Source of the DNA: Archaeoglobales archaeon
GTDB lineage: Archaea > Halobacteriota > Archaeoglobi > Archaeoglobales > Archaeoglobaceae
Direction: 5' to 3'
DNA length: 64,000 bases
NCBI GenBank assembly: GCA_030055525.1
Contig: JASFYJ010000002.1
Location: 127,048 to 191,047, forward strand
The notes under the pieces are model-generated. The model ran no database searches. It had not been told where the DNA came from and saw only the letters and a list, made by a program, of their open reading frames with translations. Position numbers and translations under genes: made by a program. Below, piece by piece: positions 35,434 through 44,594 of this stretch (position 1 is its first letter; the number at the start of each line of letters is the position of its first letter).

Positions 35434-36207
35434 CTATATCTCGAAATCTGCGACGAGTATCGTATGATCAGAGGGTCTCTCCGCCAAGCGAGGTTTCATA
35501 TCAACGTAGCAGTCTATTGATCTATCTGCAAGCTTCTTAGACACATTTATCGAATCCACTCTCCAGCCTAGTCCTTTTTCAATCGAACCTTTTACTCTGT
35601 AGTCAAAAAAAGTGTATATCCTTTCATTCGGATGATGTTTCCTCAACAAATCTATGAATCCCATTTCGAGGATCTTTTTATAGGCATTTCGGGCTGCTTC
35701 GTGAAAACAAACGTGATTCCTAAGCTTATCTGGACTGTGTACGTCTATATCGTCGGGTGCAACATTCATGTCCCCACACCATGCGACAAGACTATCCAAA
35801 TTTAGGTTTTTTTCAAAAAATTTTTTGAGTCTATCTAACCACTGAAGCTTGTAGGCATACTTTTCACTATCTACTTTGAAACCTTGCGGAATATAGGTGT
35901 TAACAACTGTTATGTTCCCGATTTCTGCTACTATTATTCTATCCTCATCTCTTGGTTCTGAGTCTAGACCGAATTTTACATTCTTCGGCTCCTCCAGTGA
36001 AGCAATTGCAACTCCATTTCTACCTTTACTACCGAAAAATACTACATGATAACCTATTCTATGAAAATCTGCAGAAGGAAAACGATTGTTTTCAACCTTT
36101 GTTTCCTGCATGCAAATTATGTCTGGTTCATTTTCTTTAAGCCATGGTATCAGAATATGCAACCTTTGACGGATTGAATTTACATTGTAGGTTGCAATTC
36201 TAAGCAT
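35434..36207 (-). CDS. xthA: Exodeoxyribonuclease III / AP endonuclease
   Basis: Base-excision repair enzyme that cuts at abasic sites. The 257 residues carry the EEP-family motifs: LRIATYNVNSIRQRL, IICMQETKVENN (metal-binding Glu), VVNTYIPQG, WCGDMNVAPDDIDVH, GWRVDSINVSK and RPSDHTILVADF at the C-terminus. The length is standard. It lies immediately upstream of the herA operon on the same strand, a reasonable repair neighbourhood, but herA seems to have its own promoter. Confidence 0.94.
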   Translation of the reverse strand: MLRIATYNVNSIRQRLHILIPWLKENEPDIICMQETKVENNRFPSADFHRIGYHVVFFGSKGRNGVAIASLEEPKNVKFGLDSEPRDEDRIIVAEIGNITVVNTYIPQGFKVDSEKYAYKLQWLDRLKKFFEKNLNLDSLVAWCGDMNVAPDDIDVHSPDKLRNHVCFHEAARNAYKKILEMGFIDLLRKHHPNERIYTFFDYRVKGSIEKGLGWRVDSINVSKKLADRSIDCYVDMKPRLAERPSDHTILVADFEI

Positions 36208-36277
36208 AAATTTTAAGATGTTTCAGGGTTTTTTATAGCTTTCCGTAAAAGGCTAGGCTGTTACGATTTTTATACCT

Positions 36278-37219
36278 CTAACTCACTAGGTTCAAGAAGA
36301 TAATTGCAGAAGAAGAAAATAGGAAAGCAACCGTCGGTGAAAGTATCCAGTTAAAAACTATCGATCTAACCTTCTCTCTTTTTACAGTTCCCATCTTTCC
36401 TACAATTCCTACACCAAAAACCCCTCCAACTATACAATAGGTTGTAGATACCGGCATTCCTAATAAGGTGAAAATTAAAACAGTCAAAGCAGCACCGAAC
36501 TGTGCAGAAAATCCAGAAGCTGGATCAAGTGGAGCTATTCCCTTCCCGACAGTCTCTATAACTCTCCAACTAAGCATTTTTGCACCTAACCACAGAAAAA
36601 TAGAACCCAAGAAGGCGGCAGTAAAGTGGTCTATCAGACCAAAATATACTACTGCTCCCAAAGCTGTAGCTAGTTCGTTAGCTCCTGTATTGTAGGCGAT
36701 AAGAACCGAGTTCAGAAGAAGCAAAATTTTGAATATTCGGTTAATTTTCAAGATTGAAAAACCCGAAAAAATTTTTTTCACTAAGAAAAAGACTCCAGCA
36801 GCCACTAAAATTGCAACAATTGGAGAGAGAACCCAAGAGAGAATGATATTTTTCAAAATATTTAATTCTAAATATGCTCCTGAAGCAAAACCAGCTCCAA
36901 CTAAACTTCCAACTATCACTTGGTGACTTGAAACTGGAAAGGATCTTGCATTGGAAAATACGATTATTGATGCTGCAACTGTAAGAGAAGACACCAACAA
37001 AATTAGATTGAATTCAACAAGATCTTTTCCAACGGTTGTCATAACTTTTTCTCCACCTGCAATACACCCAATAAACGCGAAGAGCAGAAGCAAAAGATTT
37101 GCAGTTCTGAAATTTATTATTCTACAACCGATGCAGACTCCGAAAGCGTTCGAAGTGTCGTTGGAACCTATACTGAACGCTATAGATAAACAAGCAAGTA
37201 TTGCCAGAACCTCGAGCAT
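36278..37219 (-). CDS. pitA: PiT-family phosphate (or sulfate) permease
   Basis: Membrane transporter of 313 residues with about 8-10 hydrophobic segments. Both repeats of the PiT signature are present: GSNDTSNAFGVCIGCRI near the N-terminus and YNTGANELATALGAVV in the middle, with GMPVSTTYCIVGGVFGVG near the end. Most members use Na+ or H+ to import phosphate. It is preceded by a DUF47 gene, the common partner of PiT carriers, and a CBS-domain gene. Confidence 0.92.
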   Translation of the reverse strand: MLEVLAILACLSIAFSIGSNDTSNAFGVCIGCRIINFRTANLLLLLFAFIGCIAGGEKVMTTVGKDLVEFNLILLVSSLTVAASIIVFSNARSFPVSSHQVIVGSLVGAGFASGAYLELNILKNIILSWVLSPIVAILVAAGVFFLVKKIFSGFSILKINRIFKILLLLNSVLIAYNTGANELATALGAVVYFGLIDHFTAAFLGSIFLWLGAKMLSWRVIETVGKGIAPLDPASGFSAQFGAALTVLIFTLLGMPVSTTYCIVGGVFGVGIVGKMGTVKREKVRSIVFNWILSPTVAFLFSSSAIIFLNLVS

Positions 37220-37226
37220 ATCGAGA

Positions 37227-37844
37227 TCACAGGCTGAAACTAATAATCTGCGCTACATCGCAAGCTTCCTCAATTGAGTCGCTCACTTTCACTAGGTTCT
37301 CAAAAAAGTCTAAAAAAAGTTTAAATGCCCAGAAGTCCCTATCAAGCTTAGATATCTCGTCTAATATAAAAGCTTTTATATCATCGATTCTTTTTTCAAG
37401 AATTAAAATAGCTAGGACTTCTTCTCTGGACTTACTGCCTTTCAAGAGAGAAATTACGTAACTTCTAATAGTTTGACACATTTTCAAGTTTATTTCAGCT
37501 ACGTTTATTAAATCATCTTGGAAATTCTCGATCAATCTAACATCCTTTTTTATTAGCCTCCTGAAAGACTCCTCCGCATCTTTAGCTGCGTCGATCGCAT
37601 CATCTATCGTATCCACGAGCTTGTATATATGAGGTCTCAAATATGGCAAGAAAGCCTCGTTTAAAATTTTTATTATGGATCTCCTAATCTCGTCCGCCTC
37701 CCTTTCCATTTTACCTATCTCTTCACTTGGAGTTCCTTTTATGAGCATCATCCTTAGATGCTCGCAACTGTTGCAGAGAAGATCTAGAAGATGCGCTACT
37801 TGCAATACTATGGTTTCCTCTTTTTTGCTGCTAAAGAGCTTCAT
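37227..37844 (-). CDS. DUF47 family PhoU-like regulator
   Basis: All-helical protein of 205 residues, related to PhoU. EREADEIRRSIIKIL and the later DTIDDAIDAAKDAEE and VSDSIEEACDVAQ carry the acidic E/DxxxD motifs that bind metal clusters in PhoU-like folds. DUF47 genes commonly precede PiT genes and are thought to control them. The start overlaps the CBS gene by four bases; seven bases separate the stop from pitA. Confidence 0.9.
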   Translation of the reverse strand: MKLFSSKKEETIVLQVAHLLDLLCNSCEHLRMMLIKGTPSEEIGKMEREADEIRRSIIKILNEAFLPYLRPHIYKLVDTIDDAIDAAKDAEESFRRLIKKDVRLIENFQDDLINVAEINLKMCQTIRSYVISLLKGSKSREEVLAILILEKRIDDIKAFILDEISKLDRDFWAFKLFLDFFENLVKVSDSIEEACDVAQIISFSL

Positions 37845-38233
37845 AATTTTTTCCTCGTAAGAAAGTAGGTTAAAATATCTATCAAGGATACAACTCCAAC
37901 GATTTTTTTACCATCCCTTACAAAGATCCTTTCGATGTTGTTTTCTTCAAGCTTTTTTATAACTTCACTTAACTTAGTGTTTTTTTCTACTGTGATCAGC
38001 GGTTTAGTTGCAATTTCTCTGACTTTCACAGATTTTAAGTCGAGATTCTTTGCTAGGCACTTAAAAACCACATCCCTCATGGTAACTACTCCATATTCAT
38101 CTTCTTCACTTTCTGGTTTAACCAGTACTGATCTTATCCTTCTTGAGATCATTTTTTCGACGGCATCTAGCACAGTTTCGTTTGGGTCAATTTCGATCTT
38201 TCTTGACATTATTTCGCTGACTTCTATATCCAT
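37841..38233 (-). CDS. CBS-domain pair protein
   Basis: Two CBS domains in 130 residues, starting at MDIEVSEIMSRKIEIDPNET: first domain up to YGVVTMRDVVFK, second from VREIATKPLITVEKNT to VGVVSLIDILTYF. Such pairs bind adenine nucleotides and act as sensors. First gene of the DUF47-pitA operon, so it may regulate phosphate uptake by energy status. The ATG at 38233 is preferred over TTG at 38251 because a TATA element (GTTTAAAAT, about 38253-38262) lies about 25 bases upstream. Confidence 0.88.
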   Translation of the reverse strand: MDIEVSEIMSRKIEIDPNETVLDAVEKMISRRIRSVLVKPESEEDEYGVVTMRDVVFKCLAKNLDLKSVKVREIATKPLITVEKNTKLSEVIKKLEENNIERIFVRDGKKIVGVVSLIDILTYFLTRKKL

Positions 38234-38251
38234 AAAAGATTGTTTGTCCAA

Positions 38252-38521
38252 AGTTTAAAATTTTTTAGTCAAATTTTAGAAAATTTTATATAATACAACT
38301 TTAAAAGTATTTGAAAAGATCTTAAGTGTTTCCTTCGCAGTCAAAACTAAGCTATTCGCTCCATTCAGCACACCTTAATTTTTCGGTTTTTAATTCAAAC
38401 TGAATAGAGTTTTGAGTTTTTATATGCTCTATCTCGCATTTGAAACGATTTCTGCTACTCCAAAGTTGGGTGTGAGAAAATCTTAAATGTTCTTGCATCC
38501 CTTAAAAATTGGGGGATAAAA
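38252..38521. promoter_or_regulatory. Divergent intergenic region between the CBS operon and rpl21e
   Basis: On the left is the minus-strand TATA of the CBS gene. On the plus strand a TATA-like CTTAAATG near 38482 lies about 38 bases before the L21e ATG, which is preceded by the ribosome site GGGGGAT. A second TATA-like TTTTTATATG is near 38417. The middle of the region shows no ORF and no RNA gene that I can recognise. Confidence 0.5.
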
Positions 38522-38815
38522 ATGGGCTGGAAATCTCATGGTCTTAGGATCAAGTCGGGAAGGAAGCTAAAGAAGAAAGTAAGAGAGAGAGGAATAAAAA
38601 TAAGAAAATTCATGCAGACGTTTGAAGTTGGTCAGACGGTACATATAGACATAGAATCTGCAAGCCAAAAAGGTATGCCTCATCCTCGATTCCAGGGGAG
38701 AACCGGTGTGGTTGTAGGACAGAGAGGAAGAGCTTACCTAGTTCAGATAAGAGATGGTGGAAAAAACAAACTGTTGATAGTTAGACCAGAGCATCTAAGA
38801 GCTCAGGGAGGTTAA
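38522..38815 (+). CDS. rpl21e: Large ribosomal subunit protein L21e
   Basis: Archaeal/eukaryotic-type ribosomal protein of 97 residues, rich in Lys and Arg. GWKSHGLRIKSGRKLKKKVR, QTFEVGQTVHIDIESASQKG, PHPRFQGRTGVVVGQRGRAY and RPEHLRAQ match the family throughout. First gene of the L21e-RpoF-DUF655 unit, with a good ribosome site (GGGGGAT). Confidence 0.97.
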   Translation: MGWKSHGLRIKSGRKLKKKVRERGIKIRKFMQTFEVGQTVHIDIESASQKGMPHPRFQGRTGVVVGQRGRAYLVQIRDGGKNKLLIVRPEHLRAQGG

Positions 38816-38819
38816 ACTG

Positions 38820-39167
38820 ATGTTTAAAGAGGTCTTGGAGTTTGAGTACATAACGATAGCGGAAGCTAGAGAGATTATAGAAGATATAGCAAAAAAAAGA
38901 CAGGAAGTGGCTGAACTGACCTTTGAAACGAGGAGAACACTTAGACATTTGAGAAATTTTTCTAAAATTCCAGCTGAGAAGGCAAAGGAGTTAGTTAGTG
39001 AACTTATCAAGCTCCCTCAAGTTGGTAGAAAAGATCTGGCAGTTAAGATAGCAGATATAATGCCAAAAGTTCCAGACGAAGTTCGGACAATATATGCTAA
39101 GGAAAACACAAGCTTAACCCCTGAACAGATCGAAGAGATCCTTGAGATTGTTGCAAAATACAGATAA
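38820..39167 (+). CDS. rpoF: RNA polymerase subunit F (Rpb4 homologue)
   Basis: Forms the stalk of archaeal RNA polymerase with RpoE. The 115 residues are helical; EYITIAEAREIIEDIAKKR, TRRTLRHLRNFSKI, and ADIMPKVPDEVRTIYAKENT with LTPEQIEEIL near the end form the HRDC-like fold of Rpb4. It starts four bases after rpl21e, the conserved archaeal order. Confidence 0.95.
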   Translation: MFKEVLEFEYITIAEAREIIEDIAKKRQEVAELTFETRRTLRHLRNFSKIPAEKAKELVSELIKLPQVGRKDLAVKIADIMPKVPDEVRTIYAKENTSLTPEQIEEILEIVAKYR

Positions 39168-39209
39168 GCTGATATATATCTAACAACTTATTTTTAGTGG
39201 GGAGCAGAA

Positions 39210-39797
39210 ATGGATGAAGTGAACGTGGAGGGTACTCAATCGAAAGAAAAGTTGGAAGATTATGCATACGTACTTGACTTTCTGCCCTACGGTTATCCCG
39301 ATGATAAAAGGCCAATCCACAAGCGTGAACCGCTGGCTCAATTAGTTGGTGAGAAGTACTTTACTCTGCTAGAGGTCAGTATAAAGAGGGGCCAGAATCC
39401 TCTCGTTATGGATAGGGTGTATATAGGGAAGGGAGAAAGAGACGTCGTATTCAAGATAAAAAGGAAGCTGAGCTACGAAGACCTAACACCCGCTGCCAAA
39501 GCTGAGTTGCCCTACGTAATAGAGCACATTGTAAAGCAGAACGAGAAGAGGTTCGTGGAGTTTTTTAATAAAGCTGAATCCATAACAACCAAGATGCATC
39601 AACTAGAGCTGCTGCCCAAGATAGGTAAGAAGACCATGTGGACGATAATCGAGGAAAGAAAAAAGAAACCCTTTGAAAGTTTTGGAGATATAGTTCAGAG
39701 AGTAAAAGGGATAAAAAGCCCGGAAAAGCTTATAGTAGAACGTATAATTTACGAACTTCAAAATCCACAGACGAAGTATAAAATTTTTACAGGCTGA
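39210..39797 (+). CDS. DUF655 family nucleic-acid-binding protein
   Basis: A 195-residue archaeal protein with an OB-like first half (YAYVLDFLPYGYPDD, REPLAQLVGEKYFTLLEV) and a helix-hairpin-helix second half (LPKIGKKTMWTIIEERKKKP, IVQRVKGIKSPEKLI). DUF655 normally follows rpoF and precedes the rRNA methyltransferase ksgA, so a role in ribosome biogenesis is plausible. Here ksgA is absent and hypD follows three bases later. Confidence 0.9.
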   Translation: MDEVNVEGTQSKEKLEDYAYVLDFLPYGYPDDKRPIHKREPLAQLVGEKYFTLLEVSIKRGQNPLVMDRVYIGKGERDVVFKIKRKLSYEDLTPAAKAELPYVIEHIVKQNEKRFVEFFNKAESITTKMHQLELLPKIGKKTMWTIIEERKKKPFESFGDIVQRVKGIKSPEKLIVERIIYELQNPQTKYKIFTG

Positions 39798-39799
39798 GT

Positions 39800-40987
39800 A
39801 TGGCCGAATTTAGCAAATTTGAGATTCTTAAAGAAGTCGAAATTCTGTTAAGAAGTAGAGATGTAGCAAATTTGTTAGTGAATTGTATAAAAAAACTTTG
39901 TGAAAAAATTTCGGAAGATGTTAGGATAATGAGTTTCTGCGGAACTCACGAATGGAGTGTAACCAACTACGGGTTGAGAAGCTTACTACCGAAAAAAATA
40001 GAAATTATCGCGGGTCCAGGTTGCCCGGTTTGTGTTACACCATCTTATTATATTGAGGAGCTTATAAAATTGTCTATGGATGGTGTTCAGATATACACCT
40101 ACGGCGACGTGTTTAGATTACCGGCCGTAAAGCTAGTGCGTGGAGCAAAATCTTTAGAAGATGCAAAAGCCTTAGGTGGAGAAGTAAGGGTTGTTACTGG
40201 ACTAGTAGATGCCATAGAACTTGCGAAAAATTGTAAAGATTCCATCTTTGTAGGTATAGGTTTTGAAACCGTAGCCCCAGGGTATGCACATGCAATTTTA
40301 AAAGATCTCATTCCAAAAAATCTGAAAATCCTAAGCCTTCTCAAGCTAACTCCTCCAGCCATGTATTTTACGGTAGAAAAAATTGATAAAGATGAAAAAC
40401 CTCTCTCCGGAATCATAGCTCCTGGCCACGTGTCTACAATAGTTGGTGCAAAAGCTTGGAAAAAGGTTGCTGAAGATTTTAGGATTCCAATAGTTGTTGC
40501 AGGATTCGAACCTGTAGATATTTTAATGGCAATAGCGAAAATTCTGCAGCAAATAATTAGTGGAGAAGCAAAAGTGGAGTTAGAATACACGAGAGCTGTA
40601 AGTTACGATGGAGACTTAAGGGCACAGAAGTTGCTCAGTTCAATCTTTGAAGCTAAAGAAGATGCTTGGCGTGGTATAGGTTTTATACCTGGGAGCGGAC
40701 TTAGAATAAACGAAGGTTATAGAAGATACGATGCTTTTGAGTACTTCAACATTGAGGAGCTTAGGAAGTCTGAATGGAATTACGATCTCAACGCTGGTTG
40801 TAGGTGTTCAGATATAGTTTTAGGAAGAGCAAAACCAACAGACTGTAAGCTTTTCATGAGAGTTTGCAATCCGGAAAACCCTTATGGCCCCTGCATGGTT
40901 TCTGTAGAGGGTACATGCTCAATTTGGGCTAGGTTTGGCGCAAAGGAGTTTACAGATGATATATTAGAGGAACTGAAGTTAAGATGA
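39800..40987 (+). CDS. hypD: Hydrogenase maturation protein HypD
   Basis: Iron-sulfur protein that, with HypC, assembles the Fe(CN)2CO centre of [NiFe] hydrogenases. The 395 residues hold the CGTHE motif in MSFCGTHEWSVTNYG, PGCPVCVTPSYYIEE, the cyanide-reduction segment GFETVAPGYA, PGHVSTIVGAKAW, VVAGFEPVDIL, and the C-terminal [4Fe-4S] cysteines (GCRCSDIV, CKLFMRVC, GPCMVSVEGTC). It starts three bases after DUF655 and precedes hypC by 13. Confidence 0.96.
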   Translation: MAEFSKFEILKEVEILLRSRDVANLLVNCIKKLCEKISEDVRIMSFCGTHEWSVTNYGLRSLLPKKIEIIAGPGCPVCVTPSYYIEELIKLSMDGVQIYTYGDVFRLPAVKLVRGAKSLEDAKALGGEVRVVTGLVDAIELAKNCKDSIFVGIGFETVAPGYAHAILKDLIPKNLKILSLLKLTPPAMYFTVEKIDKDEKPLSGIIAPGHVSTIVGAKAWKKVAEDFRIPIVVAGFEPVDILMAIAKILQQIISGEAKVELEYTRAVSYDGDLRAQKLLSSIFEAKEDAWRGIGFIPGSGLRINEGYRRYDAFEYFNIEELRKSEWNYDLNAGCRCSDIVLGRAKPTDCKLFMRVCNPENPYGPCMVSVEGTCSIWARFGAKEFTDDILEELKLR

Positions 40988-41000
40988 ACAGGGTGGATTT

Positions 41001-41258
41001 ATGTGCCTCGGAGTTCCGGCAGTGGTTGTTGAAATCGATGAGGAAAAGGGATACGCTGAGGTAGATTATGGAGATGGCGTACTTAGAAAAGCATTTGTGG
41101 GCATCTCTTTGGATAGAATAAACAGAGGAGACCTCGTAATAGTTCATGCAAACGTAGTTATATCTAAAATAAGCTTAGAAGAGGCTGAAGAGATAATGAA
41201 GATCCTAAAAGAGATAGCACTCATGTCGGATGAAGAGCAAAAATTAAGTAAAAATTGA
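41001..41258 (+). CDS. hypC: Hydrogenase maturation chaperone HypC
   Basis: Small 85-residue OB-fold chaperone that carries iron to the HypD scaffold and to the hydrogenase large subunit. MCLGVPAVVVEID supplies the essential N-terminal Cys2, and DLVIVHANVVISKIS is the conserved second half. Only one hypC copy is visible, between hypD and hypE. Confidence 0.95.
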   Translation: MCLGVPAVVVEIDEEKGYAEVDYGDGVLRKAFVGISLDRINRGDLVIVHANVVISKISLEEAEEIMKILKEIALMSDEEQKLSKN

Positions 41259-41274
41259 AAAGGAGATAGGATCT

Positions 41275-42318
41275 ATGAAATTTATAAAACTATCTCATGG
41301 TTCTGGCGGCGTAGAGATGGGAGATATATTGAGCAAACTCGTTTTTTCCAAAGTAGATGAGAAATTGAAAAAAGTGGAAAACGGTGTCGGCATAGATCTT
41401 CCAGATGATGGTGCTGCAATACCTTTAAAAAACATCACGAACGATTATATAATACTTTCAACTGATGCATATACCGTCAATCCGCCATTTTTTCCCGGAG
41501 GCAACATCGGATCTCTTGCAGCTACGGGATCCATAAACGACGTAGTTATGACAGGAGGAAAGCCTATTGCGGCTTTAGACTCTATAGTTGTCGAGGAGGG
41601 TTATCCCTTAGATCAGCTCGAGATTATTGTAGATTCAATGATCGATGTGTTTAAAAAAGAGGGGGTAGCATTGATTGGTGGAGATTTTAAGGTTATGCCA
41701 AAAGGAAACCTCGATAAGATACTGATAACGACAACAGTTTTGGGTTTGGCAAAGAAACCCATCGTAGATATTCCGAAGGATGGAGATGTTTTAGTAGTTA
41801 GCGATTTTGTCGGTGATCACGGAGCAGTTATAATGCTCCTACAGATGGGAGTAGCAGATAAAGCAAGTGAATTAAAGTCCGGAAGACTTTCCAGCGACAT
41901 AAAACCGCTTACAAGGCTTTTACCGCTGATCGATAGATTTTTAGATGAGATAAACGCTGCAAGAGATCCCACAAGAGGAGGTATTGCTGGTGTTCTGAAT
42001 GAATGGGCAAAAAACTCCGGTAACCTCATAGTGGTAGAAGATGTACCCATAAGGGATGAAGTTAGAAGATATGCTGAAATGCTTGGAATCGATCCCATGT
42101 ATCTTGCAAGTGAGGGTGCGGCAGTTTTTTCTGTTTCCGCAGAGGTTGCTGAAGAGTTTGTTGAGGACATGAGAGATTTAGGTTTTGAAAACGCAAAAAT
42201 AATCGGAAAAGTCAAAAAAAGCGAAAAATATAAAGGTTTCGTTCTTAAAAAGACTGAAATCGGCGGATTTAGACTTTTAGAGCCACCAAGGGGAGAAATA
42301 GTGCCGAGAATATGCTAA
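41275..42318 (+). CDS. hypE: Hydrogenase maturation protein HypE
   Basis: ATP-dependent enzyme that dehydrates the carbamoyl group received from HypF to a thiocyanate on its C-terminal cysteine. The 347 residues have HGSGGVEMGDIL at the start, DDGAAIPL, STDAYTVNPPFFPGG, GGDFKVMPKG, DPTRGGIAGVLNE, and the flexible C-terminal tail ending PRIC. The stop overlaps the convergent hypF stop by four bases. Confidence 0.96.
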   Translation: MKFIKLSHGSGGVEMGDILSKLVFSKVDEKLKKVENGVGIDLPDDGAAIPLKNITNDYIILSTDAYTVNPPFFPGGNIGSLAATGSINDVVMTGGKPIAALDSIVVEEGYPLDQLEIIVDSMIDVFKKEGVALIGGDFKVMPKGNLDKILITTTVLGLAKKPIVDIPKDGDVLVVSDFVGDHGAVIMLLQMGVADKASELKSGRLSSDIKPLTRLLPLIDRFLDEINAARDPTRGGIAGVLNEWAKNSGNLIVVEDVPIRDEVRRYAEMLGIDPMYLASEGAAVFSVSAEVAEEFVEDMRDLGFENAKIIGKVKKSEKYKGFVLKKTEIGGFRLLEPPRGEIVPRIC

Positions 42319-44594
42319 AAACTACCAATTTTTGCTGCAGCTGCCATTATCTGTCCTACAGCTATCCCTCCATCGTTTGGAGGAATCTTTTTTGGAATTA
42401 TTAACTCTCTACCTAGCTTCTCTTTTATCCCTCTGAATATGTAAGTATTTACAGCTGCTCCACCGCAGATGAACGTTTTTGAATCAAAAAAAGATGCAAT
42501 TTCTCCAAAAGCTCTGCCAAGTGAAAGTAGTACTGTCTTTGCCAGATCTTCCCTACTAATTATGCCTGTATTATCAACTACGAAGTTCAGTAATGGTTCT
42601 AGGTCTATTAGATATCTCGAACCTCTTTTAGATATCTCTGTCTCTATTTTTCTGTCCTCCCCTTCCTCAGCAACAGCTTCAAGTTTCATTGGTGGCTCCC
42701 CTTCATAGGTTCTTAACTTACAAATCCCCAAAAGTGAAGCAAAAGCATCCAAGGTTCTCCCTAAGCTTGTAGTTGTAGTACCTGCATTTTTTTTGGCAAG
42801 CTCGAATGTTATCTCGAACTCCTCCGTTCCATAACTAAGCCCATCCAAAATTCTATTTCTTTTCAAAACTTCAAAAACCTCATCCTTTTCAAATCCATAT
42901 GATGCCATCAAAGCTATGAGCGACTTTACAGGGTACTTTGCAGCACTATCCCCGCCAGGTAAGGAAAATGGTTTTAAACTTGCAACACGCTTGTAGGAAG
43001 AGTAGTTTGCAATCAGAACCTCTCCGCCCCAGATCGTTCCATCATCTCCATATCCCGTGCCATCTATTGTTATAGCAACTATCTCTTCATCTTTCAATCC
43101 TGCATCTGCCATTGCAGATGCTGCGTGGGCATGATGATGCTGAACCTCCACGACATCGCATTCAAAATTGAATTCATTCAAAATTGCTCTGTTATGGTAG
43201 TTGGGATGCATATCTAAAGCTATGAATTTGGGCTTCATCTTGTAAACCCTAACGAGCCACTCTAACTCATTCTTCAGTTTTTCGAGCGTTTTAAAATCGT
43301 CCAAATCGCCTATGTATTGAGTTAGTATTATTTTATTTGAAAAAGCCACAGCTCCAGCAGTTTGCAGTTCAGCGCCAATTGCTAAACAATCGGGCAATTT
43401 AGAAGGGACCTCTATCCAGTTGGGTGCGTAACCTCTCGATCTTCTTAAAAAAACTGGCTTACAATCTGTGAACCTTACAACGCTATCATCTATTCCATGC
43501 ACTATCTCTCTCTCATGTTCTACCACGTAATCAACAACATCGGAAAGTTCAGTAAAGACTTCTTCAATTTTTGTGCAGATCGGCTTTCCATGCAAATTTG
43601 CACTGGTCATTATAAGGAAACCCTCAGGAATTTCTTTTAGAAGTAAGTGCTGAAATCCAGTGTAAGGAAGCATGATCCCAACACTTGAAAGTCCTGGTGC
43701 TACGAGCTTAGAAACCAGCGAATTGTCCCTTCTTGGAAGAATCACTATTGGTTTTTCTGGAGAAATCAGGATTTTTTTAGCCAATGGATCTATAAAAGCT
43801 ATTTTTTCTGCAACATTCAAATCTCTTACCATCAGAGCAAAAGGTTTTTCTCCTCTTCCCTTTCTCCGCCTTAACTCAGCTACAACTTCATCCAATTTTG
43901 CCGAACAGGCAATATGATAACCTCCAACACCTTTGATAGCAAATATCTTACCATTAATTATATTTTTTGCCGTAAAATGAATCGGATCATCCACTTCGAT
44001 AATTCTGCCATCTATTCTATACACGTAAGTTTTTGGGCCGCATTTAGGACAGCTTATACCCTGAGCGTGAAATCTTCGAAAATTTTTTAAATCTAGGTAG
44101 TCTTTCCCGCATTCTTCGCATAGCTCGAACTTCCACATTGATGTGTTCTCTCTATCGTAGGGTAACTTTTTGAGCATCGAAAACCTGGGTCCGCAGTTAA
44201 TACAGCTGTTCCAGGGGTATCTGTAGAATCTACTTCTTAGATCTTCAATCTCCTTAACACAATCCTCACAGATCGAAAAGTCTGGAGGAATTACGCTTCT
44301 TAGCTCAAAGTATTCGGAACTTTTTAGAATTTCAAATCTTTCAAAACCTTTTGGATCAGTCTCCTCTATTATTATCCTATCGTATTTTGCTTTCTCAGGT
44401 TTTTCGATCTCTAAAGCTTTAACGAAATCCCTCAAAAAATCTTCCCTACCTTCTATGTGGATTTCCACCTCACTTCCGCCGAGGTTTTTAACGTAACCTT
44501 TCAGAGCTCTAGCTGTAGCTAACCTGTAGATGAATGGCCTGAAACCGACGCCTTGTACAATGCCGACTATTTTAATCTTCAAAGCTCTAGTCAT
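42315..44594 (-). CDS. hypF: Carbamoyltransferase HypF
   Basis: Makes the carbamoyl precursor of the cyanide ligands from carbamoyl phosphate. The 759 residues contain, in order: an acylphosphatase domain (IVGIVQGVGFRPFIYRLA), two zinc fingers (CEDCVKEI, CINCGPRF; CEECGKDY, CPKCGPK), a YrdC-like domain (FAIKGVGGYHIACSA, KPIVILPRR, PYTGFQHLLL, TSANLHGKPI) and a Kae1-like domain (VQHHHAHAASAMAD, AITIDGTGYGDDGTIWGGE, CGGAAVNTYI). It overlaps the Mrp/MinD-type gene by four bases. Confidence 0.96.
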   Translation of the reverse strand: MTRALKIKIVGIVQGVGFRPFIYRLATARALKGYVKNLGGSEVEIHIEGREDFLRDFVKALEIEKPEKAKYDRIIIEETDPKGFERFEILKSSEYFELRSVIPPDFSICEDCVKEIEDLRSRFYRYPWNSCINCGPRFSMLKKLPYDRENTSMWKFELCEECGKDYLDLKNFRRFHAQGISCPKCGPKTYVYRIDGRIIEVDDPIHFTAKNIINGKIFAIKGVGGYHIACSAKLDEVVAELRRRKGRGEKPFALMVRDLNVAEKIAFIDPLAKKILISPEKPIVILPRRDNSLVSKLVAPGLSSVGIMLPYTGFQHLLLKEIPEGFLIMTSANLHGKPICTKIEEVFTELSDVVDYVVEHEREIVHGIDDSVVRFTDCKPVFLRRSRGYAPNWIEVPSKLPDCLAIGAELQTAGAVAFSNKIILTQYIGDLDDFKTLEKLKNELEWLVRVYKMKPKFIALDMHPNYHNRAILNEFNFECDVVEVQHHHAHAASAMADAGLKDEEIVAITIDGTGYGDDGTIWGGEVLIANYSSYKRVASLKPFSLPGGDSAAKYPVKSLIALMASYGFEKDEVFEVLKRNRILDGLSYGTEEFEITFELAKKNAGTTTTSLGRTLDAFASLLGICKLRTYEGEPPMKLEAVAEEGEDRKIETEISKRGSRYLIDLEPLLNFVVDNTGIISREDLAKTVLLSLGRAFGEIASFFDSKTFICGGAAVNTYIFRGIKEKLGRELIIPKKIPPNDGGIAVGQIMAAAAKIGSF

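Noticed and set aside
42315..42318. Frameshift or fusion between hypE and hypF
   Set aside because: The genes are convergent and only share four bases at their stops; both are full length.
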